Assembly: GCA_036426205.1 (NCBI GenBank)
Contig: CM071573.1
Location: 72,824,580-72,888,579 of the forward strand
DNA from: Ascaphus truei
Taxonomy: Eukaryota > Chordata > Amphibia > Anura > Ascaphidae
DNA: 64,000 nucleotides
Direction: 5' to 3'
The stretch's first letter is position 1. Every line of letters begins with the position of its first letter. The notes beneath the pieces are model-generated. The model did not search any database, had not been told where the DNA came from, and saw nothing but the letters and a program-made list of their open reading frames with translations. Shown piece by piece: positions 22,711-34,731 of the stretch. Position numbers and translations under genes: made by a program.

Positions 22711-23699
22711 AACCCTTGGGCTTTGTTTATGGTTACGTTTGGAAAATCCCTCTCGAATTGAAATGTAAATCTGATGTGCACCGCATGTGATGAGAGGAGT
22801 AAAAAAAAAACCATAATTACTGATTTATGTGTGTTGTCATTTCATTAGAACTGAGGGTGGGGGAGAGGGGGTGTGGTTGTTGTCAATGATTATGATTCCA
22901 GGAATGTGAATATAATATTATTTTATTTAATCAGGAACAAAACAAATACAAATATAAAAATAATGCATGAATAATACATAATGCAGTTTTTTAAGTTCTT
23001 CTGGCAGTTGAAATTGATTAAACATTTACCAAAACATTTGTTAAAACAGGGAGAAACATGAATTATGCACATTTAAGAATATATTTATAATATATATCTA
23101 ATAGTAAGTATATATATATACTGTATATATATATATATATCATACAGTATACAAAGTAATATATTTTTTCCGCCTTTATCTTGTTCCTCATTCCGTGTTA
23201 CAGTACAGTAGTCATTGGAGAGAGAGGAGAGGTGTGGTACATCAGACTGTGTTTATATACTGTACATTTTACTGTACAAAAAGATTAGACTGGACACAAA
23301 ACCCCACTCCCCCAGGCCACCCTTTTTTCCTGAAACGACAAGAAAACAACATAAATAGTGCAAATAAGTATGTGCGTACTGTATGATGCCATTTGTGTGA
23401 TGGTTGTAGTACTACTAATAGATGGCTGGTGCTCTTTCTCTGGAAGAAAAAAAATTGAGCAGTGTCTGTAGCTAGAATTGGAGTTACTGTAGTACTATCA
23501 AAACCAGTCTATCTGGAACTACTGTATCTCTGACTAGTGTTAAATATGTGTACTGTAACCTGATGGGCTGGTTCTGCTCTCTTTGTAAAGAAAAAACTGT
23601 AGCTACCGTATACTCTGACTATTGGGAAAGAAAAAATCTGTGCCATGACTTACCTGTATCAACTGTACTTACAAAACTACAGCACAGTAAACTTTTGCA
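22711..23699. other. No gene seen; includes (TA)n at 23105-23145
   Basis: AT-rich DNA with a short TA repeat and several TACTGTA words. Frames are short and show no recognisable domain. Confidence 0.5.
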
Positions 23700-24532
23700 A
23701 TGTTGCCATTACGCGCGATGACAATGGGGCAATTACAGTGGGAATATGGTCTATATATTTTATTGCAGGTTCCACGGTGAGTTGAGTACATCGTTCAAAA
23801 ACTCATTAGCCTTTCAACAACTCGTCCTTTTTGGAGGGTTTGCCAGTTACGGATATGGTCCTTCAGCTGATGCCAAGCATTTCGATCGTGATGTGAAGTC
23901 TGGCGATCTTGTCATTGGAAAAAAAAGGACAATAGTTTAAGAGAATACAAGTAACGTAAAAACAGTGGGGAAAAAATGAGACACGGTCTTACTGCATTTA
24001 ATCCGCTGGGTCTTCACCAGTTGATACCACGCTCAAGAATATGCGCTGTTGACGCTGTTTGGCTGGATCGTTGTCCTGGTTGAGCGGTGACCATTGGGGA
24101 AATCGCATATGATATATGCACTATCTCAGGGACAAATGTTGTCTGGAAGAAAGCTTTATTATTATTCCTATAGCAAGAAAAGTCCTCAAAAAACTGACAA
24201 TAGTACAGTACAGTGCATACAGTAGGTTACACTAGTAAAGTACAGTGCATAAAGCTACATTATATTTGATATATTTTACCTTCAAAGGGACAATGCATCC
24301 TAGTCCACGCCTAGAGATGGCACCCCCACAATGCATGAGCTTCCACGGGTGTGTTTTGGCCGCGGCTTCAAGATATGCGGCCTTTTTTGTGGAATGCAAA
24401 GCTTGCAAATCTCTCCAGCGACACAGTAGACTCATCAGTGAAGAGCAATCTGGAAAGTCTCCCCATGTCGATCCCCTGCCTGGCCTGGACCACTCTTTTG
24501 ATTTTGTTTGCATCCCGTATCATGGGGATGCT
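23700..24532 (-). pseudogene. Tc/mariner-superfamily transposase, decayed, possible intron
   Basis: Minus strand, in broken frames. DANKIKRVVQARQG is followed by LLFTDESTVSLERFASFAFH (first Asp, 24425-24446), then GGAISRRGLGCIVP. After ~200 bp comes QDNDPAK (second Asp, 24059-24079), then WHQLKDHIRNWQ (23842-23875, next to where the catalytic Glu is expected) and a C-terminal tail toward 23700. The order and words fit a Tc1/IS630-type DDE transposase, different from the copy at 6393-7303. The stretch 24280-24532 is preceded by a pyrimidine-rich TTACAG and followed by GTAAAATAT, so it could be an exon. No inverted termini were identified. At least two frameshifts lie within 24280-24400. Confidence 0.65.
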
Positions 24533-24845
24533 CTGTAATGACAAGGAATAAATACATTTAGCGGTACCAGTACAGTTTCCTAAACAACACTTTTACATCC
24601 TGTACTGTCCAGTACTAACTCACACGTCCATATTTCATCCAATGCTGCGTCTATCTTCTTTTATGCTGCGTCTCGGATACAGTCAGATGTGTTCTCTGCA
24701 GAGTGTTTTTGAAATAATGCACTCTTCTCATTCTCCTCACTATTTTGTCCACCAGAAGTTGTCTCCCTACATGTAAAGAAATATATGTTTTATTAATATG
24801 CAGCAATTTAACATTTATATATAAATACAAAAATTATAATATGTT
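24533..24845. other. Possible upstream part of the decayed transposon, no clear domain
   Basis: On the minus strand it contains a short open stretch near 24660-24770 rich in Arg/Lys, which could belong to the N-terminal DNA-binding region of the transposase. I cannot identify a helix-turn-helix. Confidence 0.3.
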
Positions 24846-25370
24846 GTACCTCCCTATATATCCAAAATAGATATACTGTTGTAATATAAATATAAATATA
24901 CAAAATATTATATATAATTGTATAAACATAAATATACAAAACCTAATATATACTGTTGTACTATATATATACAAAATATATATACTGTTGCAATATGTAT
25001 GTATTGTATTGTATGTCTATTTATATTGCGCATTAATTGTACTAGCGATTCAACAGCAGTAATACATGTGGTAATCAAATAAATAACAGATAATATAAAA
25101 TCGATCATGGGAATAAGTGCTTTAGCACATTAAGGAAGAGGAGATCCCTGCTCCTAGGAGCTTACAGTCTAATTGGTAGGTAGGGAGACAGTAAGAGACA
25201 GTAGGAGGGAAGTTCTGGTAAGTGCGTCTCATAAAAATATATATGATCTATGATAAATATACAAAAATATATACTGTTACTGATATAAATATAAATATAC
25301 AAAAATATATATAATGTTGATATAAATATACAACATATATATACGTTGTAATATAATCAAAGACAATAAC
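24846..25370. repeat. AT-rich minisatellite split by a dispersed repeat
   Basis: Imperfect units of about 35-45 bp built on AAATATACAAAATATATA, ACTGTTGTAATATAAATAT occur at 24846-25010 and resume at 25225-25350. The gap holds an unrelated insertion (25012-25222). The insertion probably entered an existing array. Confidence 0.65.
25012..25222 (+). repeat. Dispersed short element with 'agagcttacagtct' type tail
   Basis: It contains TATTTATATTGCGCATTAAT, a GCGATTCAACAGCAGTAATA block, GAGATCCCTGCTCC, GGAGCTTACAGTCTAATTGG and GGGAGACAGTAAGAGACAGT. The GAGCTTACAGTCTAA word is common in 3' ends of vertebrate SINE/LINE fragments. Family not assigned. Confidence 0.5.
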
Positions 25371-25479
25371 AAAAATTATTAGGATTTACATTAAATTAAT
25401 TTTATTTAAAGTTGTATAAAAATAATTAAGCGTTAGTTACACTTGGTGGCCCTTTTGCGGTCTCTGTTTTTTCGGTGCG

Positions 25480-27348
25480 ATTGATAGCTCACGGTGGTTG
25501 CTGGCAAACGATTGCACAGAAGTAGCTAACAGCGTTGATTAGCCAATTTGGTTGTCGCTCGTGTAACATGTCCTTAATTCGCATGCTGACTCCTTGGAAT
25601 CTTTTTAACAGGCATATTGCGCGAGTAGGAAGAATACAAACACAAGAAGTATATTCGATGTTAGTCGATGTGATCAATGTGCAAGTGAATCCACAAAATG
25701 GATGGTGGCTATTTATACGGTATTATAACTCACATAGAGTACGCCCACTTTCAACACCTGTACCTCTCGGTCGCATGAATAAATGTTACCACTTTGCATG
25801 CCACATCCATGATTCTTTATCTGAATGCCCTTGTCCAGATACGCATTGTGCCACCCACCTGCTTCCATGGAGCAACCCCGATTCTACGGACGCAGGAACC
25901 CACTCGCCTCTGCTCGTGCCTGTCAAGCAGAGAAAAAGCGAAAGGCGGTTGCACGTTTTCACGCCAAGGCAAAAAACGACAGGCTAAGGCCAATAAAGAA
26001 AACCTTCTGCGACCACAAAGGCTAAGGGTTTCATAGACGTCAGCCTTATTTTATGCCAAGAGCAGTACCGTGATGCGTACTCGATGCAAAACGATTGGCA
26101 GCAAACCATCGACACCCGCAGACCACTTCTTCAAAATACGTGTACGAGTCTGACGTCGCCTTGTCCCGGAATCTTTCAACCCATCTCTCTCCACCCTCTG
26201 TGCCTTGACGCTGCCGCTTGCCCTCAGGAAACCCAAGGCCATCTTCTCCAGTTCTTCCGACGACGCTGCCTCTGAAATCCCGGGTCACTTTCTCCTTTGC
26301 TTTAGACGACTTGCTTCTCGCCCGGAAATCCAAAGGGTCACTTTCTCCATCCCCTTTCAACGACGCTTCCGCTTCTCCTCCATCGGATATCCAACGGACA
26401 CTCCTCCACCTTCTTGCGAGTGTGCTGCGCGCTTTCTCTCCATGGAACCCCCCATCTCATCCTTGTTGCACCCATCCCCCCAGATGTTCACACGCCATGC
26501 ACACGAAGCAGCTCGTTAGACCGAATGGCTGAATGGGATAACTGTGGATATACCCAGGAATAATTGTGCTAAGCAAAGATAGATCTGCTTCTGGAGACAA
26601 TGCTAAATGTGGAGCAACGGATGCTACAAATGGATCAACGGATGATATACATATGGATCAACGGGTTATGATCGATGGATGGAGAAGATAGAGGGCGACA
26701 TTAGGCGGCATACATATTTGTTCGGTGGTTAATGCCCCTGTTTCCCCGACGAGCTGGAGCAGGGGGGGTGACCATGGATGTGAGATGAATGGGACCTTCG
26801 ACCCCCCCTTCCATCACCAAGCGCACCCCCTCCACCAGAAGATGATGTAGTGCACATGTATGCCATTGAGGAGGACATGAGAAACCTGTCAGACCATGCC
26901 AGGAGACAACACGCGCGACCCTAAGAACAGAGGAAAGCTTCCTCCAGACAAATTACCATCGCCGTCGCCCCAAGCACACAGCCTCCCAAAGACCTACATT
27001 CACTCGCTCGATACGGGGTGCCCGACATCACCCTGTGCGATCTGCCACCGGCCACTCAGGGGAGGAAGTATAGGGTGAAAAAAGGCTGGTGCACCCCACA
27101 AGTATGCCCTTGTTACCTTTAAGCACCATGTTCCCTACTCGTACTAATGCGACTGGGCTTCCAAAGTGAACTACGAAGGAAATCACGCGTTAAAAAGGCA
27201 CTTCTGTCAATTTAAGAAAGAACATTCAGGATGAAATGCGGCGCTTTATCAATACAGATCCTGTAATGAAAGGCTTCGACGACTGCTATAATGGCGTTTT
27301 GCGCCATGCAAGGAATCGGCCATGGGACAATGCGGAGGAGTTTCTGTA
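25480..27348 (+). pseudogene. Unrecognised decayed coding region
   Basis: Several adjacent plus-strand frames have protein-like composition but are broken by frameshifts. The basic stretch ARACQAEKKRKAVARFHAKA lies at ~25900-25970. A Ser/Pro/Arg-rich stretch at 26150-26520 has an internally repeated GGTCACTTTCTCC word. A proline-rich acidic stretch (PPLPSPSAPPPPEDD) falls near 26800. A last piece at 27040-27348 joins GRKYRVKKGWCTP, VTFKHHVPYSY, WASKVNYEGNHALKRHFC, DEMRRFINTDPV and GFDDCYNGVLRHARNRPWDN before a TAA at 27348. I do not recognise the family. The unusual CpG content and neighbouring transposon fragments suggest a gene of a mobile element or a processed copy. Confidence 0.4.
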
Positions 27349-28075
27349 AGACCATACTGTTGTGAGGAACTGTATTGTACTGTACATGATTTGACCTGCA
27401 AGGAGATGTTGTTGTTGTGTTTTTACTTGATATTATACTGAAATGTTTTAACTTGCTGTCCGCACACATAGGACTGCACAATTCCAGTCCCGAGGGCCGC
27501 AAACAGGCAATGGTTTGAAGGTGCCTGAAAACCTTTCCTGTTGCTGCCCTCGAGGACTGTAGTGGTGCAAGGACTGATGACTGACTGACACGTTTTGCAA
27601 CAACCTCCCACTGTACTGTATATGTTTTTAATAAAGGAGATGTTCGTTAGTATACTGTTTTATGTTGAATATAAGTTTTTTTTTAATCACAGGTGGTAAG
27701 AACTACTGTTGTGCTGAACTGTATTGTACTCTACTGTACATGATTTGACCTGCTTGTACTTAAATAAAGGAGATGTTGGTGTGGTTTTTTTTTTACTTGT
27801 ATTTATACAGAAATGTTTTAACTTGCTGTCCACACACACAGGACATGCCACATTCCGTCCCTGGGGGCCGCAAACAGGCACGGTTTTCAAGGTTTATCTG
27901 ATGAAAACCGCCGCTGTTTGCTGCCCTCGAGGTCGTTGTCTGGTTGCGACTGTTTTGCACACCATCCCACTCACAGTATCAGTATGTTTTGATTGTCGTT
28001 CTTTTATAAAGGAGATTGTGCATTTTTTTCTATTTATGAATAAAGAAAGAATTTGTTTTTTTAAAACAGGTGACT
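27349..28075 (+). repeat. Tandem duplication, ~350-bp unit with AATAAAG signals
   Basis: Units begin at ~27349 and ~27699 with ACTGTTGTG...AACTGTATTGTACT. Each contains ATGATTTGACCTGC, ATGTTTTAACTTGCTGTCC, GGGCCGCAAACAGGCA, TGCTGCCCTCGAGG and then a TAAAGGAGAT word, with AATAAAGG at 27631, 27763 and nearby. The block follows directly on the stop codon of the unrecognised coding piece, so it may be its duplicated 3' untranslated region. Confidence 0.7.
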
Positions 28076-30176
28076 GTATAAACCAATATGACGAATAAAT
28101 GTTTTCACACATGTAGCAGTAAACCATACACCTGTTGATGTTTTGTATGCGTGCACTTAAAAATGTTTCATACATTGTTGACATTATTTGTAAATAAATG
28201 TTTTTGTACTTACTCCACAATTAAAGAAATGTGATTTTTTAATTATTCCATTGTCCTTGCTACTGTTAACAAATAACAGTGTTTCTAGAATGTAGAGCTA
28301 CTGCAACTGTATACTGTAGGTATCATGCTCAGTATGAGTATTAAAAAAAAAAAAACAGAAGACACAACTGTACTGTACTGGATGTACTGGCATGTATACT
28401 GTAGAAGACACATAATGTATGTGATACAGGTAGAATAAATGCATAGTTTTTATTTTTTGGGTTTTATACACAGTATACTGTACTGGATATAAAAAAGTAT
28501 TGTACAGTATACTATACGGCCGGGAAAAATCAGCATACTGTTTCAGGTACAGTATTTCTAGTATATCCTAATCAATAACAACGGCAACTAAACTGTAGAC
28601 TCCGGTACGTGGGTTTTTAAATCCGATTCACAATGTGCAGGCAATGTTACACAAAGCGATATTATCCATCGAATCCTCCATTAGCCGTTTTTTTTCTGAG
28701 GAAAAAAAAAAAAGAAAAGTTTTACTGTAATGGTCAGCCCCCTAAAGAAGTTCCCAGCCAGTCCCACCAATAATTTTCTCAGGGGGCATCGCCTGTTCAC
28801 ATGCGAATGCGCCTACCGTCGATGCCGATGACACGCATATGCGTTCAAAGAAGGCTCCAATGCGCATGCGCCTAGGTTCCACCATTGTTCAGTATCTGCA
28901 GAGTACTGTATAGAAGCCGCAGCCAATGATATTGCTTACAGGAGAATCGCTTTGACTTTGAATTGCACCGATATTGATACTTATTGTCAAAAAAAAAAAA
29001 AACACAGAAATATACGGCAACAATACTCACCAGAGAATTTCCCATTCAGCTGGCGCTGGCGCTGGCGCCGGCAGGCGGTCCTCCACTGCCAGTCAGCATA
29101 TTCTGATCATCACGTCGATAGTTTGCAGCGGGATTAGTCCACCTGTAGTCAGCTGATGAGTCTGGAAATTGCTTAGGTACATGCAAGTGATCGAAAACTG
29201 CACCGCGAAATCGTTCAGGCTCAGGGTTTGTCACTGACGGCCGGGGGACCGTCATTGGAAGCCGGTGCTGGTACATTGCTTGGCAGCGACTGTCATTTCT
29301 TAGTTGGGTTTAACAACGAACCTTCGCCTTTTGTCGTATCATGATCATAGATATAGGAAAAAAAAACGGTGAAAACACACCACATACCCTCCAACAAATT
29401 GTGGCTCAATACGTATAAAAACAGGGATCGCTACATAACCTTTTCCTTATTGCACGCTTCCACGTATGAGGAGTTGGCGAAAATTTGTAAAAGTCATAGT
29501 TTCGAATAAAATTCTATAAATTTGAACAACTGTTGCCATCTTATCCTCTGTTCATTAATCGCGGCCCAATCAAATACGCGTAACTTCTGTCGGGTTTGGG
29601 AAAGCAGGTTGCACTTGAACAAATCATGGCGGGCGGGTCTCTGGAGAATACTGTAACCGAAACTGGTCTTTTGTCTTTCTTTAATATGAAAAGCCTAAAT
29701 TGATACATTTTTGCAACCTCTTCCTTCAGTCTCAAGGCCAAGTTACAATTGCACACTGTGGTATCTTTTTAAACGAAAACCTGCAAGTCGACACTTACTG
29801 AACGCATGCGCATTACAACTTCATGAATATCTGCCATCCGGCGGACACGCGAAGAATTGCAACTATTAAATCACGAACATTCTCAATAAACGCACTACAA
29901 ACCCACGTCAGCCGCGCATGACCCGTGGCTGGGAACACAAATGAACGGGCATGCGCCAGGTGAAGAGCGTCGCATTCCAGAAAAAGCCAGGGAAAAAAAA
30001 AACGGCGATTTGTTAGAATAAAAGCTGCAGCAGAGTATGTTTTGTACAAACACACACTGTATATATTAGGGTGACAGCAGATTTCATTGTGGCCAGGCCA
30101 ATGAGGACATATACATCCCATTCTTCAGAGCTAATGTTTCCCGTACTTATCCTCCTATCCATAATTCATTTTAGAT
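28076..30176. other. No gene recognised; CpG-rich patches
   Basis: Repeated TACTGTA-type words at 28250-28560. Patches with CpG and GCGCATGCGC words at 28800-28880 and 29800-29990 hint at decayed transposon ends. A minus-strand frame at 29046-29276 has a protein-like composition but no domain I recognise. A CCGGCGGACACGCG word at 29831 loosely resembles the start at 20536; the match is too weak to claim as a terminus. Confidence 0.4.
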
Positions 30177-30368
30177 CGAGGGTGACCAGCCTCCAGTTCA
30201 ACGGCCACCAACCGGCCAGGTATTGGGGATATCCCTGCTTCAGCAGGTGGGCTCATTCAGTGGCTGGTTAAAGTGAAGCACTGATTGAGCCACCTCAATC
30301 AGTGGTGAAGCAGGTTATCCTGAAAACCGGACTAATTGCAGAGCCTGGGGATGGAGTTGGCCACCCTG
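30177..30368. mobile_element. hAT-like fold-back MITE, copy 2
   Basis: Ends GAGGGTGACCAGCCTCCAGT and, on the opposite strand, CAGGGTGGCCAACTCCATCC. The body holds GGATATCCCTGCTTCAGCA and GATTGAGCCACCT. Flanks TTTTAGAT and ATATAGAT agree at 6 of 8 positions. Same family as 18396-18580. Confidence 0.78.
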
Positions 30369-30376
30369 ATATAGAT

Positions 30377-32892
30377 GGTAAGCTCTCCGGGGCACGAGAT
30401 TCCTTTTCCTTATAGCTTATTTCTTGTAATGCACTTATTTTTATTTTCTCTACTGTATTCAATTTTTGTGTGTTGACAGTAATGTACAAGTTGTGCTAAA
30501 GTATGTAAATAAATAACACATAAATACTGTACTTGGAACATATTCAGATTTTGAACTTTCTTTTTTTTTACTACTTATGATTTCCTGTAGGTTCTATCAA
30601 TAAGGTGTTATAAACGTTTGTGTTTCTCTGTGTGTGTGGTAGCAATATGAACAGTACTGTTATACCGATACAGCAGTTTGTAATTTTGGGATGGCCTGGT
30701 TAAATGCCCATGTTGGTTGGATGAAATTTCTCATAGTCAAAACTTATAGGCCACAAAATAGTTTTTTTTTTTTGTAAGGTTCCCTTAAACTATCAGTAAG
30801 ACATGTTGACGGCTTGCCACTCGAAGTAGATGCATTTGCTTTTCATTCTTAGGTATTCGTAGTGTCAAATTGTAAGTCCTACTGGTTTTGTGACAAGTCA
30901 TTTATCATAGGTTTTATATCTACGCTGTATGTATCTTCGCTAATCTGCCTGCCTCCGTTGTTGGACCATATAATGATCGACTTCTTTCAAGAATTGTTTA
31001 CTGCCATCCAGCTTATTTAGGTTTTCTTACTTTACTTGCAGATTAATGGACACACATATCACACACACAACCCACTCACACTACTACACAAAAACACTAC
31101 ACAGCACTACACACAACACACATCACACCACGGACACCCACACACAAGCAGCGACAACGCGAATCACAAGCACACCAGGCACAATCACTCAGTTTTTTCC
31201 TTTTCCCACACAAAGACTACACACCATCCCAACAAACATCCACACATCCACACACACACACACTCCTTCAATTGACAACTGTTAATGGTGATTAGTATGT
31301 GTATCAATAAAGTGATTAGAGGTTAATAACCAATAATACATATAAGATATTGAACATTTGAACCTTGAAAGAAAAATGATGAATAGTGCAAAAACAGTCC
31401 AACAAATTGTAGACAATGAAAAATACTTAAGGAATATAGAAGGAAAAGAAAAATCTCAAAGTAGTCAAGAAACGAGGGCAGCTTCTCTAAGAATGAACCA
31501 CATCAAGATTTCTAAAAAAAAAATCTTTATATATATTCTAATTAAGACCAGTGTATTAGATTGTGATGCAGTCCCCTAAAAATATGCAATATAACAAAGT
31601 CAGAGTAAATCTTTGACAAATTCCCTTTATAATGTGCACTATTATAGATATGATTGAATTTGTGTAAATTATTTCTCTGATCCATTCATACGACAATGCA
31701 CTGTACTGTAAATGCTAAAATCCTACAGACAGCAATTTCCAGTGTGTAGCCATGATTGTATGTATTTATTTACATGTTTGGGTTCTATGATTAATAAAAT
31801 GTATTAATTTTAATAGTTTGTTATATGATATTTTTAGAATGCCCTATTCTGCCCTAATATATTTTAATGATTAATATCTTGGTGTATAAATAAATTGTAA
31901 TACTGTAATAGGGTAATATAAAATAAATGGAAGATTCTGTTACAGACTATCCTTTGGCGTGCCAAAATTGTCATACATTCAGTAAATTCATTAATTATCA
32001 TGATGTGCCTAAATAAATTCTACCGCTTTGAGCACACAGCCAATGAACTTTAGGGATGCCATCCAATTCAATATATGTGGAATCCTCTTGTCAGGATTGC
32101 AATTTCCAAGGCAATTGACATAAAGAAGAGAAGAGAAGAAAAATTAAACTGAAGAAGTAGTTAAAAATGGCAAATGTCAGCTGGATGAGGATGCAAGTTT
32201 TAGTCTGATGAGCTGTTTCTACTCATTTCTTAGCTGGCAGCATGGCAGAATCTTGCTGTCATGGCCCACAGCTCTTAACATCATCCCGCACACATCTGTG
32301 CCAGCTGTCTGCAAGAGCTGGGGACAGTTTGCTATAGTTCCCAGAACTGGTTCCCACACCTTATTCACCTCGAGGAACAAATCATATTACCTTGTCAAAA
32401 CATACCCTCCTGCATTTCAGCAAAATAACGGAACAATAGCATGCATTCACATGAAGGGGTTTATTATATATAATCCAATGCGGCCGAGAGGGAATTGGCC
32501 GCTTCGGATCATGCAGAATAAGCCTCTAAGTAGCGATTCTGCATCCAGTATCTCCATGATCCGCTAGACAGAATAACTTATTTTGTAGCCTCAGCCTATT
32601 GGAGTATCCAACGAGAAGCTCATCTTCTTAGTTACCAAGCGAGCGATATAGTTGTTGCAGCGCACCAGTATGGGTTGACTTGACAGTCTTCTCTGGTCCC
32701 CTTTTGTTGCTTAAAATCATTTTAACACCGGAAACTAGAAAAGAAGAAAGTGTCCCAGATGTCAATTATTGATTTAAAACAGCAATAGTCCATTGGCACA
32801 TGTAATATTACCAATTATAATGTGTTCAGAGGTTCCCATAATTCCAATCTAAAGAGTTTTCATTAAATACAGCTGCAGCTCTCAAGGCTATT
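30377..32892. other. No gene recognised; CA-rich stretch at 31040-31270
   Basis: About 2.5 kb without recognisable genes. A CA-rich low-complexity stretch gives His/Thr-rich open frames that are compositional. Frames at 31358-31579 and 32208-32567 show no domain. Parts such as 32040-32340 look single-copy. Confidence 0.5.
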
Positions 32893-32900
32893 ATTTAAGG

Positions 32901-33093
32901 CGGGGTTGATCAACTCCAGTTCTCAAGACCCCCCCGCAGGTCAGGTTTAAGGATATCCCAGCTTCAGCACATGTGGCTCAATTAGTGGCTCAGTCGAACA
33001 CTGTGCCACTGATTGAGCCATCTGTGCTGAAGCTGGGGTATCCTTAAACCTGATCTATTGGGGAGTCTTGAGGACTGGAGCTGAGCACCACTG
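32901..33093. mobile_element. hAT-like fold-back MITE, copy 3, perfect 8-bp duplication
   Basis: The flanks are identical: ATTTAAGG at 32893-32900 and 33094-33101. The ends read CGGGGTTGATCAACTCCAGT and, on the opposite strand, CAGTGGTGCTCAGCTCCAGT. The body is palindromic with GGATATCCCAGCTTCAGCA and TGCTGAAGCTGGGGTATCC. The perfect 8-bp target duplication fixes the boundaries of the family and its hAT-type insertion. Confidence 0.9.
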
Positions 33094-33101
33094 ATTTAAG
33101 G

Positions 33102-34731
33102 TACCAAAAGGGACACAGAGCATATGAACTTATGGTGAACTAAAGCCTTTTAATGTTTCATCTATTTATGTACTGGAGAACAAGTGCATAGAAATAAATG
33201 ACCTTTTTTAGGAAAAGCTAAAGTTTTTACTGACAAGCTATCAAGGAATAACATTCTCCTTTCCAGAAATAGCAACTAACATTGCAAATACATTATACTC
33301 CACCTATAAAGTAGAATCTGTCAAAATGATTCAGTTGTTCTATATAAATATGTGAAAAAGAAAGTAGCACAAATTAAATCTGTTTTTTTACAGTGCAAAT
33401 CCTGGAGCCATCAAGGTTCTGAGCACACAAACACATTCACAGTAAGGGGATCTTGGAGTAAAACTGGGGAAATTTCACTATGCACCAATATATCAAAGCA
33501 TTTTGCTCTTATTTTCACCTTGGGGCGTGTCAGTAGGAGGTGTTGGGGAGGAGTTACATGGTGCACAGAATATAATGAGATGTAACACAGTCTGTGTCTC
33601 TGTGCCGTTCTGTGCCTTTTATTTCCCCCCCCCCCCAAAATCCCTCCACATATGATGTGGTGTAAGTTTCGAAGTCTGCATATGCCACAGTTCTGATCCA
33701 AGAAACGGAGCAGTGCGTTTAAACACACTTTTCCCTCCATTGATACATAGGGGCCTAAGTGGGTAACTTTCTAGCTTCTGATCCAAACTTGGAATCTTCT
33801 TGCTTGGTGTTCGTTCTTCGAGTTATTTGAACTGTTATAATAGAAGCTCACTCTGCATTGTAAATGTTTTTTTTTTTGTCACTGTCATGGGAGATCAGGT
33901 TTATTAACACCTTTTTATACTGGGATTGTTGATTGAGCAAAGCAAGGAGTTAAAATAAATTGTAATTTATTTCAGGAAAAGACATACGCACAATGTAACA
34001 GAATTTACAGGGTTAACACACTTACTGGGAATGGGGCTAATGAATAAATCTATCCTTATAACGAAATTCGCAAAAATGCCCTTCTCCTTGACCGGTAGGT
34101 ACTCACGAAAGTCCTGGAACTGATTTCGGCATGCAATGCCAGCCGTGACCACTACATTCTCAAAAGCAGGACTTAGAAACTATTCTGAGTTGAAAATCCT
34201 TGAAGCCGGCTCGTGTCAAATCAGTACAGAGCATCTTTGAATTTCCCAGTGATGCTTTGGCGCTTGGAATCTGTGCTCCTCATTTGCTGCTAGTCCCCTT
34301 ATGGGTTTCAGGGTCTCCGACACCAACATCTACAGCCTATCAGAGCGTGGGAAATAGCCTGCCAGGCAATCGCCGATTTGCCGGTATTGTAAAGCCGGGA
34401 GGGCACCTTTTTTCAGTCTGTAAAGGGGCATGCGCCAACCTGGCACCTCTGCTTCTTTGCATACTGAGCCCACCCGCTGCCCAGGCTCCACAAAGTCTGG
34501 GTTTTGGCAAATGGTGTCCAGATAGCCCTGTTAGCCCAGGATGTGGGTTCTCCAGCAGAACTGCAGTATCCCTACAGTTCTAACACCTTGGCATCCCTGA
34601 GGCTTTCAAGTCCTGACTCCGCATAGACCCATAGGCACCAAGCTTGGTAGCCATCTGGTCTACCGGAATCCATGACTTGGAAACCCCACAGTTAATTTAC
34701 AGGCTGCCAGTATATATATCTATTAAATAGA
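33102..34731. other. No gene recognised; C run at 33626-33637
   Basis: Unremarkable sequence with a poly-C run. 33950-34730 has moderate GC content and an open frame at 34200-34583 without a known domain. It flanks the LTR-like block and may be internal retrotransposon sequence. Confidence 0.4.

Noticed and set aside
20536..29845. One 9.3-kb transposon bounded by GTGGCGTCCGCC and CCGGCGGACACGC
   Set aside because: The two words match only over a few bases, and neither flank shows a target duplication.
31036..31285. His/Thr-rich open frames
   Set aside because: CA-rich low-complexity DNA; two overlapping frames are equally open.
34200..34583. 127-codon plus-strand frame
   Set aside because: Composition is mixed, no domain recognised, and it sits beside an LTR-like block; could be chance.
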